From the NCBI GenBank assembly GCA_905221605.1, contig CAJNDS010002149.1, positions 1-42,500 of the forward strand: DNA of 42,500 nt, read 5' to 3'. Positions 20,151 to 30,689 of this stretch are shown piece after piece. Source of the DNA: Symbiodinium natans (lineage: Eukaryota; Sar; Dinophyceae; Suessiales; Symbiodiniaceae). The notes beneath the pieces are model-generated. The model was given only the letters and a program-made list of their open reading frames with translations. It ran no database searches and was not told where the DNA came from. Every line of letters begins with the position of its first letter. Positions within the stretch are counted from its first letter, which is position 1. Made by a program: the position numbers and the translations under genes.

Positions 20151-20735
20151 TTATTTCGCTTGACGTGCCCCATTTCCCCCTCTTCGTGAATGGGAAAAAA
20201 ACTCCCCCTCTTCGTGAATGGGAAGGCAGAGGTGCTTCATGGTGCTTCCCAGTCTTCTAGGGAGTTTAAAGCTTCTGCGGGCATGGCCATGGATCTGGGT
20301 GGGATGAATCAGGAGCAAACTGAGCAAACGGTACCGATCCTGCAAGGGAGGTCGCAGCAAGGAATCGCGAATTGCTGCTGTAGTATCAAACCACCAACAC
20401 CAGAAAACACCTAATGAATGAGGTAGATGTTTCCTTACTTGTAGTATTTTTCTCCGTGCAAAGAAAGCCACCTCCCTCTGGCGACGCGAGGCTTTCTCCA
20501 TTACTCTCAGCTGGGCTTTATGTTGTTCCAGGGTGATGGCCATTGATGGCCCAGGATTGAGGCCTCCTAAGGGAGCAAAGGATTTGGTGACCGATCCTGC
20601 AAGCAAAACAACATGAACCACTTAGTCACCTCTACTTGCTCAGCTTCCCTTTGCAATGTCCCTTCGTCCCTTGAACAAGAGCAGCCTTCCAGCAATTACT
20701 TTGGGGATGTCTGTGCAGATCTGCAGGAAGACATG
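20151..20735 (-). CDS. 3' part of an unknown minus-strand gene
   Basis: Exon 20439-20596 (158 nt) lies between gttttgcttgcag followed by G and gtaagg. It reads SVTKSFAPLGGLNPGPSMAI, TLEQHKAQLRVMEKASRRQR and EVAFFARRKILQ. The terminal exon 20151-20339 follows cgacctcccttgcag, reads DRYRLLSLLLIHPTQIHGHA in phase 0, and ends at TAA. Upstream, 20648-20735 reads HVFLQICTDIPKVIAGRLLL then FKGRRDIAKG; it fits the phase only with a GA donor and a 51-nt intron. The middle exon is the best: both splice sites are near consensus and the segment is helical and charged. No family is recognised. Confidence 0.5.
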
Positions 20736-20904
20736 CTTGGAGCTCAAAGCCGTGCAGCTTGAACCTCCTTGAAACCCTAAATCCCCGAATTTGCTCCCTT
20801 AACCACACTACTTCAACTCTATTTATCCTCTACTTTGCTGAAGGGGGGTCATTCGATCTCTGCAAATCGCTGCTTGTTGCAATGGAACGTTGTGAATTGT
20901 TGCA

Positions 20905-21120
20905 CCTGGCCCGTGCCAACTTTGTGTGTTGTGCTGCTCCGACACAGCAGCTAGAGCCAAGCTTGTGCCCCTCTGGCCAAATGGCTGGCGCTCATTACTG
21001 GTTTGCGCGAGCTTGCGCTAGACGACACCACACTTGTGCGTTGCTACTCTGACCAACAGAAGCTCGCACCAACTTTGTGTGCGTTGCTGCTCCAACCATC
21101 CTAGCTCTCGCCAACTGTGT
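20905..21120 (+). repeat. Degenerate repeats, left flank of the GT satellite
   Basis: Variants of GCNCGYGCCAACTTTGTGTG followed by TTGCTGCTC and a CCAAC/GACCAA word recur several times. The same words return at 22490-22600 on the far side of the GT block (CGACAACTTTGTGTGCTGCC, CGCCAACCTATGTGCTGCTC). Confidence 0.6.
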
Positions 21121-21167
21121 ATGTGTGTATGTCTCAATCAGACTGTGTGTAGGTGTAGGTGTAGTGT

Positions 21168-22390
<1,223 letters not shown>

Positions 22391-22567
22391 GCCACTCGGA
22401 CCAAAAAGCTCACGCCGCTACGACGTAACGATGAACGAATAGCTGCAGGCAGCTTGGTGTGCGGCTACTCTGACAACCTCTGACACAAGTAGATCGCACC
22501 ATGTCGCGCGAACTGAAACCTCGCGACAACTTTGTGTGCTGCCCCCCTGACCAGCTCGCGCCAACCT

Positions 22568-22853
22568 ATGTGCTGCTCTGACCAAAACCTTGCCACCTAC
22601 CGCTTGCTTGAAGAGTTCACCTCGACCGAAGTTCTGACGAGGCGCAAGAAACAGAAGGCATGCAAAACAGGTGATTCATCACATCTCTCATGCTCAGGGT
22701 CCGCATGACTTGCTTGTGTCTGCGGGCTTTCGGCTCACAGATCGAGACAGGCGCAGATTAACACAAAGTCTGCATCACCTTTTCCACATCTTGATGGGTT
22801 TGGTTGGCTGGAAAATGAGCGCTGTTAGCGCTGTTGGAGTAAGGCAAAGGTAG
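22568..22853 (+). CDS. Candidate plus-strand exons, unknown
   Basis: An ATG at 22568 opens MCCSDQNLATYRLLEEFTST then EVLTRRKKQKACKT, and CAG is followed by gtgatt at 22671. After catctctcatgctcag a second frame reads GPHDLLVSAGFRLTDRDRRR, LTQSLHHLFHILMGLVGWKM and ends at TAG 22851-22853. The gap between donor and acceptor is only 27 nt and the frames differ, so the join is unsolved. Both segments are balanced and protein-like. The ATG lies within a copy of the flanking degenerate repeat. Confidence 0.4.
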
Positions 22854-22859
22854 CACAGA

Positions 22860-23228
22860 GCCATGCGGGTCCTAGTGACAAGTGGGGCCTGACACAAATC
22901 TCCGACTTCAGCCAAGAGAACCCCACGTCGAGGCTCCACAAGCCTCCGATCTGAAAGTATCCGGAGAGTGGATAGTGACCGGATAGTGGATAGCAGCGAA
23001 TAGCACTTCTGCCAACATTTTGCAGACCGGAACTTGCCGAATGGCGCTGGCTCGGGACGAGCATCCTCCTTTGGGATCCAGCATCGAAAATCAGCCTACC
23101 CCACACTGAACACATTCCAAACCTGCCACAAAACCAAAACCAAACAACTTGCCTGTCTGTCTGTCTGTCTGTGGGTTTGGGGACCCTTCCGCGCTTTCCC
23201 GTGAATGTACCACCGGCTAGGCACTCAG
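22860..23228. other. No confident gene; short CTGT microsatellite
   Basis: About five CTGT units lie at 23154-23173. A duplicated GGATAGTG word occurs near 22970-22992. Open frames are short. Confidence 0.4.
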
Positions 23229-23372
23229 ATCAAGTGGCCATGGACGCCACGCGCCAGGAAGTGCCTTGACGGACTTTCTTGGGGACTTGCGGCTCTCGTG
23301 GGGAGTGGTTCAAAGGTTGTAAGAGATACGTGGCGAGAAGACAGCTGCAATGCATCATGCCATGGATCATGA
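23229..23372 (+). CDS. Candidate terminal exon, unknown
   Basis: After aggcactcag the plus frame reads IKWPWTPRARKCLDGLSWGL, AALVGSGSKVVRDTWREDSC and stops at TGA 23370-23372. The residue mix is good and the acceptor is acceptable. A second plus frame, TDFLGDLRLSWGVVQ, overlaps. Confidence 0.37.
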   Translation: MKWPWTPRARKCLDGLSWGLAALVGSGSKVVRDTWREDSCNASCHGS

Positions 23373-23395
23373 CGACCTGTGTATCTCAATAGGCT

Positions 23396-23611
23396 TCAAG
23401 GAAGCTCCGGACGCTCCCTCGAAAAAAAGGCTTCAGAGTATACCCCGAGACAGTAGCTTGATGTAGCACGCAAAAAACAGTCAAAAATCAGCAAAGCGCC
23501 CAATAGCGCTGCCCTGGCAAGTCGGCCTTTGCCCCCGTCTTCAAGGATCACTCCAAGGCCTTGAGAGGTGGCAGCCAATGGGTTTGAGAGTTTTGAGTGT
23601 TCTGAGGGCAC
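23396..23611 (-). CDS. Unknown ORF of 71 codons
   Basis: The minus frame has no ATG (it begins at GTG). It reads EHSKLSNPLAATSQGLGVIL, LARAALLGALLIFDCFLRAT and YSEAFFSRERPELP before TGA. The centre is hydrophobic enough for one membrane segment. No splice signal stands out. Confidence 0.33.
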   Translation of the reverse strand: MPSEHSKLSNPLAATSQGLGVILEDGGKGRLARAALLGALLIFDCFLRATSSYCLGVYSEAFFSRERPELP

Positions 23612-23639
23612 TCACTTTACAAAGCTCTCCTACAAAACG

Positions 23640-24690
23640 ACTTCTCTGACTTCCCTTTTGAATCCAACAAAAAGCCGGATATGGGGAAAGCAGACTTGTC
23701 CTGCCCAGCAGGCGTCTACCTCTTCTAGTTCGGGGCCCTTCAATTCCCGAGCCTTTCCTGACGTTGTCCGTAAGGGTGTGCCTGTCCCTGAGAGCTTACA
23801 GAATTCGGCCTGTCGATCATATCCTCGATACACAGCAGTGCTGAGACAAAGTTTCGTGTTCACTTCGCTCCCTCGGGATATCCTGCTTGAAAACATTTCT
23901 TGGGGCTCCACTCCCCGAAATATTCTGGAATGACGGCGGTTATTCAGTTCATCAAGGATGGTGTATGGTACTTGCCGAACGTTGATGACAACAGCAGGAT
24001 GTCTTGGATAGAGCTGGTATGTGAGTTTTTCGTTAATCATGGCTTTTGTGGTGAATTCTTGACTCCTGGAATGCCCATGTCCCGCCTCACTAGGAGAATG
24101 AAAACTTATATGTGCAAGCCATGCAGGCCTGCGGCGTGGCCTTGGCCTGCGTCCCTAAAACCAATATCCACAGAGAGTTCTTGGGCAGAGATGTTGCTGG
24201 CATTGCAGGGCGGAAGAAGGTCTCCTACCCTAATGTGTTGTGGGCCCTCTTCCTTAGTGATCAGACCAGATTCGTCATATTCGTCCTTAACGGTTCGAAG
24301 CAGGCTAATGCCCATTGGATCCCAAACTTTCACGCCCTACTCCAGTAATTCCGTTTACGGCAGCTTGGTTGCATTGTACACAGCTTAATTGGATGGAACT
24401 CTGATGCTCGTGCGGCGGAGGAATGAGTGTCTGTAAAAGACAAAGAACATAATATAATTGGACCTGAGGAAGACTGGGTGCTGAATGGGCTGCGGAGAGT
24501 TGCGTTGAAAAGAGGCTTAAGTGATGGAAGCACCCTTACCCTTCGACTGCTTCTTGCAGTGCCCTGCTGGAAAAGGAACGAAAAGCAAACGACAACAAAC
24601 ACCGACTTCGGCGATGCTGTGCTGGTGCCCGGCTGCAGCTCGGTACGTCGGTCAGTTACAGCATCTTCAAAACCCGTGAGCTCCCCGTGA
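23640..24690 (+). pseudogene. Possible decayed element with plus-strand ORF pieces
   Basis: Plus frames follow one another with shifts and a stop. First is LRQSFVFTSLPRDILLENIS (to 23933). An ATG frame at 23930 reads KDGVWYLPNVDDNSRMSWIE then LVCEFFVNHGFCGEFLTPGM. Then come LGRDVAGIAGRKKVSYPNVL and, after a TGA, VKDKEHNIIGPEEDWVLNGL up to 24690. Such broken continuity suggests an old coding element. Against this, the minus strand has two equally long clean frames: 23630-24040 (136 codons with ATG, VINVRQVPYTILDELNNRRH) and 24106-24333 (KVWDPMGISLLRTVKDEYDE). Strand and identity are uncertain. Confidence 0.35.
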
Positions 24691-24750
24691 GCAGCAGCTC
24701 GGAGCAGGGCCCGTCAGCTCATCGCGCAGCGCGTCCGCTCTGGCAAAGTC
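24667..24750 (-). CDS. Candidate exon with a UVR/CysRS-like helix motif
   Basis: After gccacttcctcgaactgcag the minus frame reads DFARADALRDELTGPAPSCC and stops at TGA 24667, or is spliced at CACGG followed by gtttt. The pattern D-F-x-x-A-D-x-L-R-D-E-L resembles the helix at the C-terminus of cysteinyl-tRNA synthetases and the UVR helix. It is short, so this is only a resemblance. Third positions are about 70 % G or C, and AG is followed by G at the acceptor. Confidence 0.4.
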   Translation of the reverse strand, partial: DFARADALRDELTGPAPSCCSRGAHGF

Positions 24751-24909
24751 CTGCAGTTCGAGGAAGTGGCACGTCGCAGTTTTCTCAATGCCATTTCGGC
24801 CCGAAATCCAAGGCTCCGTCTTTTTCAATGAGCCCCAAAAGGACCAATGATTCAGACTGGCCGACAACACACCCCAGCAAGCACCTCTAGGATTTAAAAA
24901 GAGCAACGA

Positions 24910-25290
24910 GGTCGGACCTGCAGTTCACAATGCGACACTACGCTCTTCTACATTGCGTTGTGCTGTAAATATGCCTTTTATTGCGTATCTTCCAGACGTT
25001 AATTCACTTTACAGTTCCAACCTGATGGTGTACTACAACATATGGAACATACCCACCGCAGGTTGGCTCGGCAGTTTGGTCAAGTGCAGGGTTTAGCCCA
25101 AGTTGCGACTCAACTTGGAAAGTCCCATTGGGAAGAAAATAGCCCCATAGGGTATACTGCTGAAAACGAATACATAGATTGTATGTATACCTGAGAAGCC
25201 GGAACGACGGATTTTGTCTGTCGTGTTATTGCTTTCTGGCTTTCTTTGTGGCTTGATTTCTGCGGTAGTGGATTTTCGTTGATTTTTCTG
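24910..25290. other. No gene recognised
   Basis: The sequence is moderately AT-rich with short frames only. The 3' tail of the minus-strand frame that ends at 25110 lies here but is intron-like. Confidence 0.4.
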
Positions 25291-25297
25291 GTCTTTA

Positions 25298-25673
25298 CTA
25301 CTTTGTGGATTCCCAAGCTTGACAGAGCACAGATTCTGTCAAATGTGATGATGGGCCCGGCATCCAAGACCTTGCAAAACAACTGTCCGACACCTGCGCA
25401 ACTACAGCTTCCGATGTGCAGCCTGCACAAGAAAGAAAGGAGGAGCATCGCAGAAACCCGAAAGACCCCCCAAAGCCCTCGAGCCCAACTCGCCCCCCCC
25501 CCCCTCTCCCCAAAAGAGCCCTGAACCCCATTGAAGCCCCAAACCCTTTTCCGAATCATTGGAAATGTTCGCACGGGCCTTGGCTTGCCGGGCCGCAGCT
25601 CTCTCCTGCCAGGCAGGCCCTTCAGATCCCTTTGGGACTTGGAACTTCGAGTTTGGGCTGTTGCCAAAGTTGA
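25298..25673 (-). CDS. Two-exon tail of an unknown gene
   Basis: Exon 25545-25673 follows tgaatcgtag, reads NFGNSPNSKFQVPKGSEGPA then WQERAAARQAKARANISNDS, and ends at AAGG followed by gtttgg. Exon 25298-25422 follows tcctttctttcttgtgcag, an excellent acceptor, and reads CTSEAVVAQVSDSCFARSWM then SSHLTESVLCQAWESTK before TAG. The phase agrees (1 into 2). The intron (25423-25544) contains the C tract at 25493-25504, G-rich on the coding strand. A 185-codon minus frame and a plus frame at 25246-25524 overlap and are alternatives. Confidence 0.45.
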
Positions 25674-25689
25674 CTACGATTCAACTGTG

Positions 25690-26055
25690 GCCTGGGTCTT
25701 CTTTCATCCAGCGTCTCCTACTAGCAGCGCAGTTGCACTAAGGAGGAAACATTCTTACTACCGTATTGGAACATGAGCTTCTGCAACCGTTCGGCCCAAG
25801 AAGCCTGTCCGTTGGTCTATTGATCGTGAATATGGTTATATACTACATAAAACGCATATATATATATATATATGGACACCCACCCGCCACCTCATGACCT
25901 ACCGTTCTCTGTTGTCCTTGTAAATGCCTTTTAAAGCCCACTGGCTCCGTGTACCGAATTTATGTACTCTAAGTAGGTCTATCTCGAAGAACAGACTCAA
26001 CATCGACCACATGATTCGATGCCGAGATCGGCAAGACCAAAAACACAATTCAGAG
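25690..26055. other. No gene recognised; short AT microsatellite
   Basis: A TATATATATATATATATATG tract lies at about 25856-25874. The rest shows short frames only and leads into the AT-rich repeats. Confidence 0.5.
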
Positions 26056-26059
26056 CGAT

Positions 26060-26850
26060 GAATCTGGAAAAAGGTGTTTTATTGGTTTTCCTTCGCAAAG
26101 AGACTGCTTTCTTACCAAGACCAACTGCTTCCTCGTAAAAAGTTGGTTTTCTGACCAAAACCAACGTTTTACAAGGGAAAAGGTTGTATTTCCGAGGAAA
26201 CCAACTTCTTACAAGGTAAAAGTTGCTTTTGCTGACCAAAACCAACCTTTACTAGGGACCAAACACCAACAACAACAACTTTTTCAGAGCAATGAAGCGA
26301 ATCTGGGACAAGTTTGCATGACTTGTTTTCACTCGAAAAAAATTGGTTTTCTTACCAGAAACAACTTTTACCCGCTCAAAAAGATGGCTTTTTCTGACCA
26401 AAACCAACTCTTTGACAGGGAAAAGTTGGTATTTCTGAGAAAAACCACCTTTTTGCGAGGTAAAAGTTGATTTTTCTGACGAAAACTAACCAACCTTCTT
26501 ACTAGGGATAAGTTGGTATTATTTCTGAGGAAAAACCCACTTTTCACGAGCTTTTCTGACCAAAACCAACGCTTTTCTACGGAAGAAGTTGGTATTTCTG
26601 AGGAAACCAACTCTTGACGAGGTAATAGTTCGTTTTTCTGCGAAAACCATATGTTACAAGAGAAACCACAAAAAAAACCAACTTTTTGCGGATTCGCCTC
26701 ATTGCTCTGAGACATTTTTTGCTTTTCCCGCGTAGCAGTTGAAAAGCAACTTTTACTTGTAAAAAGTTGGTTTTCCTCAGAAAGACAAACATTTTCCCAG
26801 TAAAAAATTGGGTTTTGGTAAGAAAACTTTCTTGTTGCGCAGGAAAGTTG
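26060..26850. repeat. Degenerate AT-rich array, unit containing AAGTTGGTTTT...AAAACCAAC
   Basis: AAAAGTTGGTTTTTCTGA and CTGACCAAAACCAACTTTT words alternate at intervals of roughly 40 bp, about 15-20 times, with ACAAGG or ACGAGG between them. The two words are near reverse complements, so each unit can fold. Minus frames over it (115 and 185 codons) are Asn/Lys/Phe-rich and follow from the repeat. Confidence 0.8.
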
Positions 26851-26869
26851 TTTTTGAGGCCGATTGATT

Positions 26870-27800
26870 TCAATAATAGCATCCCTATTCCTATTAATTT
26901 TAAAGGGTTCCTAATCATTTGAATAGGATTCCTATTCCATTCAATAGGATTCCTATTGAACTGAAAAATGTTCTTCTGAATTTGAATCGGAGTCTGATTA
27001 GCATTCATAGGATTCGTCTGGATTTCAACAAGGTTCTCATCCATTTTAAAAGTGATTCTTACTTCCAATAGGGTTCCTATTAAATTTAAGAGGGCTCCTA
27101 CTGCTTTTTTAGGATTCCTATTGGTCCTATTCATTGTAATAATGCTCCAAGATATTTTACAGGTATTCCGAGCATTCTTAATAGCATTCTTATTCCTATT
27201 TATTTAATTCGGAATCACATTTCTAAAAAGAAGCCTAGTAAGTTTTCAAAGGTTCACATTGACTGTTATAGGATTCCTACTGATTACTTTAAAATTTAGT
27301 AGGATTCCTCTTCGCGTTAAAAGGATTCCTATCTATTTCAATAGGGCTCTTATGAATTTGAAGAAGTAACCCTGTTGATTTTAATCCATTCCTACTCATT
27401 TAAGTACGGCTAGGAGAAATTGTAATAGGATTCCTATTAATTTTACTAGCATTTGCATGAATTTAGTTAGGGTTCCTATTCGTTTGCATTGGCTTCCTAT
27501 TAGTTTTTGTATGGTTCCTATATGTTTTTAAAGACATCTTGGTAGTCTTCCTATGAATGTTAATAGAGGATTCCTAAGGTTCCTGTTGCATTCATTAAGA
27601 TTCCTGTCAATTCAATAAGGTTCCCATTCATTTTAATCGGATCCTTATTAAGTTTGATAGGGTTCGTATTCAAATTTCATAGGGTTCTCATTCGTTTTAG
27701 AGGGGTTCCCATTAATTGTAATGGGCTTCCTATTAAATTCATACGAATCCGATGAATCCTACTAGATTCAATAGGAACCCTATGAAAATCAATAGGAATC
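26870..27800. repeat. Degenerate AT-rich array of AATAGGATTCCTATT type
   Basis: Variants of AATAGGATTCCTATT with ATTTTAAT spacers recur about 40 times with a period near 20-30 bp. The core GGATTCC/GGTTCCTATT is partly palindromic. Orientation changes near 27740, where AATAGGAACCCTATGAAA-type words appear. No gene is present. Confidence 0.8.
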
Positions 27801-28230
27801 CTGTGAAATAAAGGCAATCCACAATCTCGAGCAAATTGTTCAGGTCACTTCTGTTGGAGCAATCGCTCGAGCAATTGCTGAGTGGACCATTGCTAGAGCG
27901 TGAAATTATTTGAAATAAACCAATTAAATGAGTTAACAAAATTGAATCGATCAAATTAAGCTCATGAAATTCATGAAACTAAGTAACTTAAATAGCTGAA
28001 TTCAGCAAATTAAACAAAGTAATTACCGTGAGGCTAGCACAGAATAGGGGATTTCTTCACCTCCCGGTAGGTCAGGGGGGTGGGGGTGAGCATCATATAT
28101 ATATATACATATATATATATATACATACAGACATGTATATATATATATATATATATGATACTTCTTTACTGGCTCTTCAAGCGACTACCTCCTGAACTCA
28201 CGGTGTAAGATGATACAAAGAATTATCTAG
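27801..28230. other. Mixed tract with AT microsatellite
   Basis: GAGCAAT-GCT words repeat at 27830-27900, with small open frames on both strands (plus LLEQSLEQLLSGPLLE). An AT/ATAC microsatellite covers 28094-28157. No confident gene. Confidence 0.5.
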
Positions 28231-28509
28231 GCTGCAAAGCACGACGACAACGCAAAGAACTCCGCAGACGACTTGGACGATGAAGACAAAAGAGTACAGT
28301 CCAACACAAGCAGGTCACAGCAGATCTTGAAGCCCATACTGTCTAGAAACCAGGTTTCCTTGAAGTCCAAACTCCCCATACAGACGCTGAAAAAAGCCCA
28401 CTATAAACACAGAAGAAGCAGACCACGCAAGCTGCAAATCCCGTTCGGGGGTCAGCTTGCGGGGTGCCCTGAACCATCCCTTAGTGCCTTAAGGGGCTTG
28501 TCAGTTTAG
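28231..28509 (+). CDS. Candidate exon with acidic then basic segment
   Basis: After aagaattatctag the plus frame starts with G and reads AKHDDNAKNSADDLDDEDKR then VQSNTSRSQQILKPILSRNQ, where CAG is followed by gtttcc at 28354. If unspliced it continues with a basic stretch (KKAHYKHRRSRPRKLQ) to TAG 28507-28509. An acidic run followed by a basic one fits a nuclear or disordered protein, but no family is recognised. The acceptor pyrimidine tract is weak. Confidence 0.38.
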   Translation, partial: AAKHDDNAKNSADDLDDEDKRVQSNTSRSQQILKPILSRNQVSLKSKLPIQTLKKAHYKHRRSRPRKLQIPFGGQLAGCPEPSLSALRGLSV

Positions 28510-28654
28510 ATGCTTAGTTCGTCTTCTAAATGTCCTAAGTGGTCATTCGCTTAAATCTTCAACTCGAAGCCCGAAAAAACCAAGGACACCTGGATGAGCT
28601 GCTCCACTTTGGCCTGAAGTTGCTTTCCAGGGCACCATATTAAGCCATATTATG

Positions 28655-28700
28655 TACATATATATATATATATACCGTTTAGTATTACATATACATATAC
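28655..28700. repeat. AT microsatellite
   Basis: ATGTACATATATATATATAT followed by TACATATACATATACA. Confidence 0.85.
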
Positions 28701-28750
28701 AATATCGGCATTATGATCACTCTTTGTCTGGCTTGGACATGGCAAGAAAC

Positions 28751-29854
28751 TTCCAGTAACAAAACAAAATTATGATGGCTAGGGCCGATGGCCGGTGCCA
28801 CGAGCTGCGGGAAAGCGTCACCCTCACTGCAGCAGAAAGCCTCATGCCTCGAAGTCCTTGTCCACCGGCCCTTTGCAGACAACTTCTGGATCACGCCTCG
28901 GGGGCACTGGCTCTGGAGCAGTCGTCTGTTGAAGGCCTTGCGGGATTCACGGGCCTTTTGGCTTCGGAAGAGTGGGGCTGACAAGGGGATGCACTGGTTG
29001 TGCGATCAATTGCGCGTCTCAAGCCTGCTGAAGGAGTTGGGTGCTGAAATGTGCTGAATCATGCTGAATCCTCAATTCATCGGTGCCCCAAGGCCAGCAC
29101 TGGAGAAGGCCGAGCACTCCACCCATGGTGTACAGATGCCTTGTCGTGCTTACTTGCCGTGGTAGCTTCAGTGGCCCCAGGGCCTTATGACTGCGTTGTG
29201 GGGGTTTAGGGTTTTGGGCCATCCAAGCAACTGCATGCAGATGTGGGTGTTGGGTCTTTCTCTCGACTTTGTAAAGCCAAACCAACTCGATGGCATCACA
29301 TTCGGAGACAGTGCCTTGCTTTCTGCTCGAAGCTGCTCTGCGCCGCTTCGTCACCTCCTGGCCAACCCAGGTGCTACTCGAAACTCGGTGCGCCTCAGGC
29401 TGGATTATATTAAGCCGCGCCGAGGGCTAAGGAATTGCACAAAAGGTGATTCAGTGTGCAGGTGCAAAGGGCCCTACTCTACCTTAGGCCGACCTTCGCA
29501 GGCTTGCTGCAGCTGCAGCAACTCCCGGGACAGCTCTGACATGGCCTTGCGTCGTTTGTCTTGGGCCGTACTGTAGCCACTCGCGATGTCGAGCTCAGCT
29601 GAGTTGCCAGGCGGGTAAGTCACTTTACCATGTCGATTGCAGACAGGTCGGAAGCTTGCCAGGGCCCTCGCCGCCACTGCATTGACTGTGTCGAAGTCCT
29701 CGCGGCTCGCAATTGAAAGAAGCGATCCTTCAACCAACGCAACGCTGAGTATGCTGATGCTGAAGCAGATTGGAGAGTTGGAAATCTGGGCATTGTGCTT
29801 TCTGCGGCGACAGGAGTCTCTGTCACACAGAACTGCGCACTCTGGGACAGTCAT
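28751..29854 (-). CDS. Four-exon chain, unknown protein with coiled-coil segment
   Basis: Exon 1, 29483-29854 (ATG at 29854), reads EGSLLSIASREDFDTVNAVA, ARALASFRPVCNRHGKVTYP and KRRKAMSELSRELLQLQQAC, ending at AAG before gtagag. Exon 2, 29154-29354, follows gttggccaggag, reads RKQGTVSECDAIELVWLYKV, and ends at CAA before gtaagc. Exon 3, 29025-29099, follows ggccttctccag, reads GTDELRIQHDSAHFSTQLLQ, and ends before a GC donor. Exon 4, 28751-28977, follows ccccttgtcag and reads QKARESRKAFNRRLLQSQCP, with over 70 % G/C third positions. Junctions 1-2 and 2-3 are both phase 0; 3-4 does not fit with the chosen donor. Exon 1 is also open to a TAG at 29474. No family is recognised. Confidence 0.5.
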
Positions 29855-30256
29855 TGGTCTCTGCCCAAGACCTCAAGTTACCCTATAAGGGACCCTGCGT
29901 GCAACCAAGTTGCATTGGCCATGGCGGCCAGGAATCGGCTATGATGCCTCATCTGCGTCATTCTCTCATCTGGAGGCTTCCGGGAGAAAGGAAAACGCAT
30001 GGATGGGTCATGGGCGATCCGCAGTCGGAGAGTAAAAGACCCCCTCGGTTTTGCAGTTGTTTTTTCCCATCATTCCGGCGTAAACCCATATGAATGCCAA
30101 GACCACTTCCAGACCATTCCAAGATGATCCCACAGCACTCCGAGACTCTAAAGTACTCTACAGTGCAAATAAACAGCATGCCAAAACCCACTTCTCAATG
30201 AAGAGCACTCCAGAGACTCTAGGGCCCCCCAAAAATCGATGACACGCTCTTGCACC
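29855..30256. other. No resolved gene upstream of the chain
   Basis: A minus frame reading DERMTQMRHHSRFLAAMANA and a plus frame reading HSLIWRLPGERKTHGWVMGD overlap near 29930-30010. Both are short. Confidence 0.3.
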
Positions 30257-30622
30257 TCACGAGGAGCATGCACACGAGACCGACGCGAAGAACCCGAGAA
30301 ATGCAGCAAAATGCATCCCTGCAAACATTTCGCGACGCGGAGGCATGCTTTTTGCGATGACTGGGAATGATTGGGACACTTCTTGACGCTTGCGAGCCTT
30401 GACAGGTGCGTGGCACCTTGGCGAGGGCATCACGGCAGGCGGAAACAGAGAGGTTGCGTCGATTTCGAGGCCCCGTGTTCGTTCGTGTTTCGCGGGACAG
30501 CGATCTAACCCCCCAACAACCGCAGAGTGCAAAGCACTGTTTGTGCGATATAGAGAGGGGACGGAGGGAGGTGGGAGGGGCAGAGAGAGAAGAGAACAGC
30601 CAGCTTTTGGGTTGACTCCCAT
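30257..30622 (-). CDS. Unknown ORF of 121 codons, strand uncertain
   Basis: An ATG at 30622 opens MGVNPKAGCSLLSLPLPPPS and continues FPVIAKSMPPRREMFAGMHF to TGA. The N-terminal part is encoded by a long pyrimidine stretch that could instead be an acceptor tract ending at cgcacaaacag. A plus frame at 30406-30615 reads RASRQAETERLRRFRGPVFV after gagccttgacag and is a serious alternative. Confidence 0.33.
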   Translation of the reverse strand: MGVNPKAGCSLLSLPLPPPSVPSLYRTNSALHSAVVGGLDRCPAKHERTRGLEIDATSLFPPAVMPSPRCHAPVKARKRQEVSQSFPVIAKSMPPRREMFAGMHFAAFLGFFASVSCACSS

Positions 30623-30689
30623 ATACTCTCAAAGACTTCTCACGAACTTCTCACGGAATCTGGACTGCTGGCAGTTCATCTATGTATGG

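Noticed and set aside
26577-27134. Minus-strand ORF of 185 codons, Asn/Ile/Lys-rich
   Set aside because: It lies in the degenerate AATAGGATTCCTATT and AAGTTGGTTTT repeats; its residues mirror the repeat.
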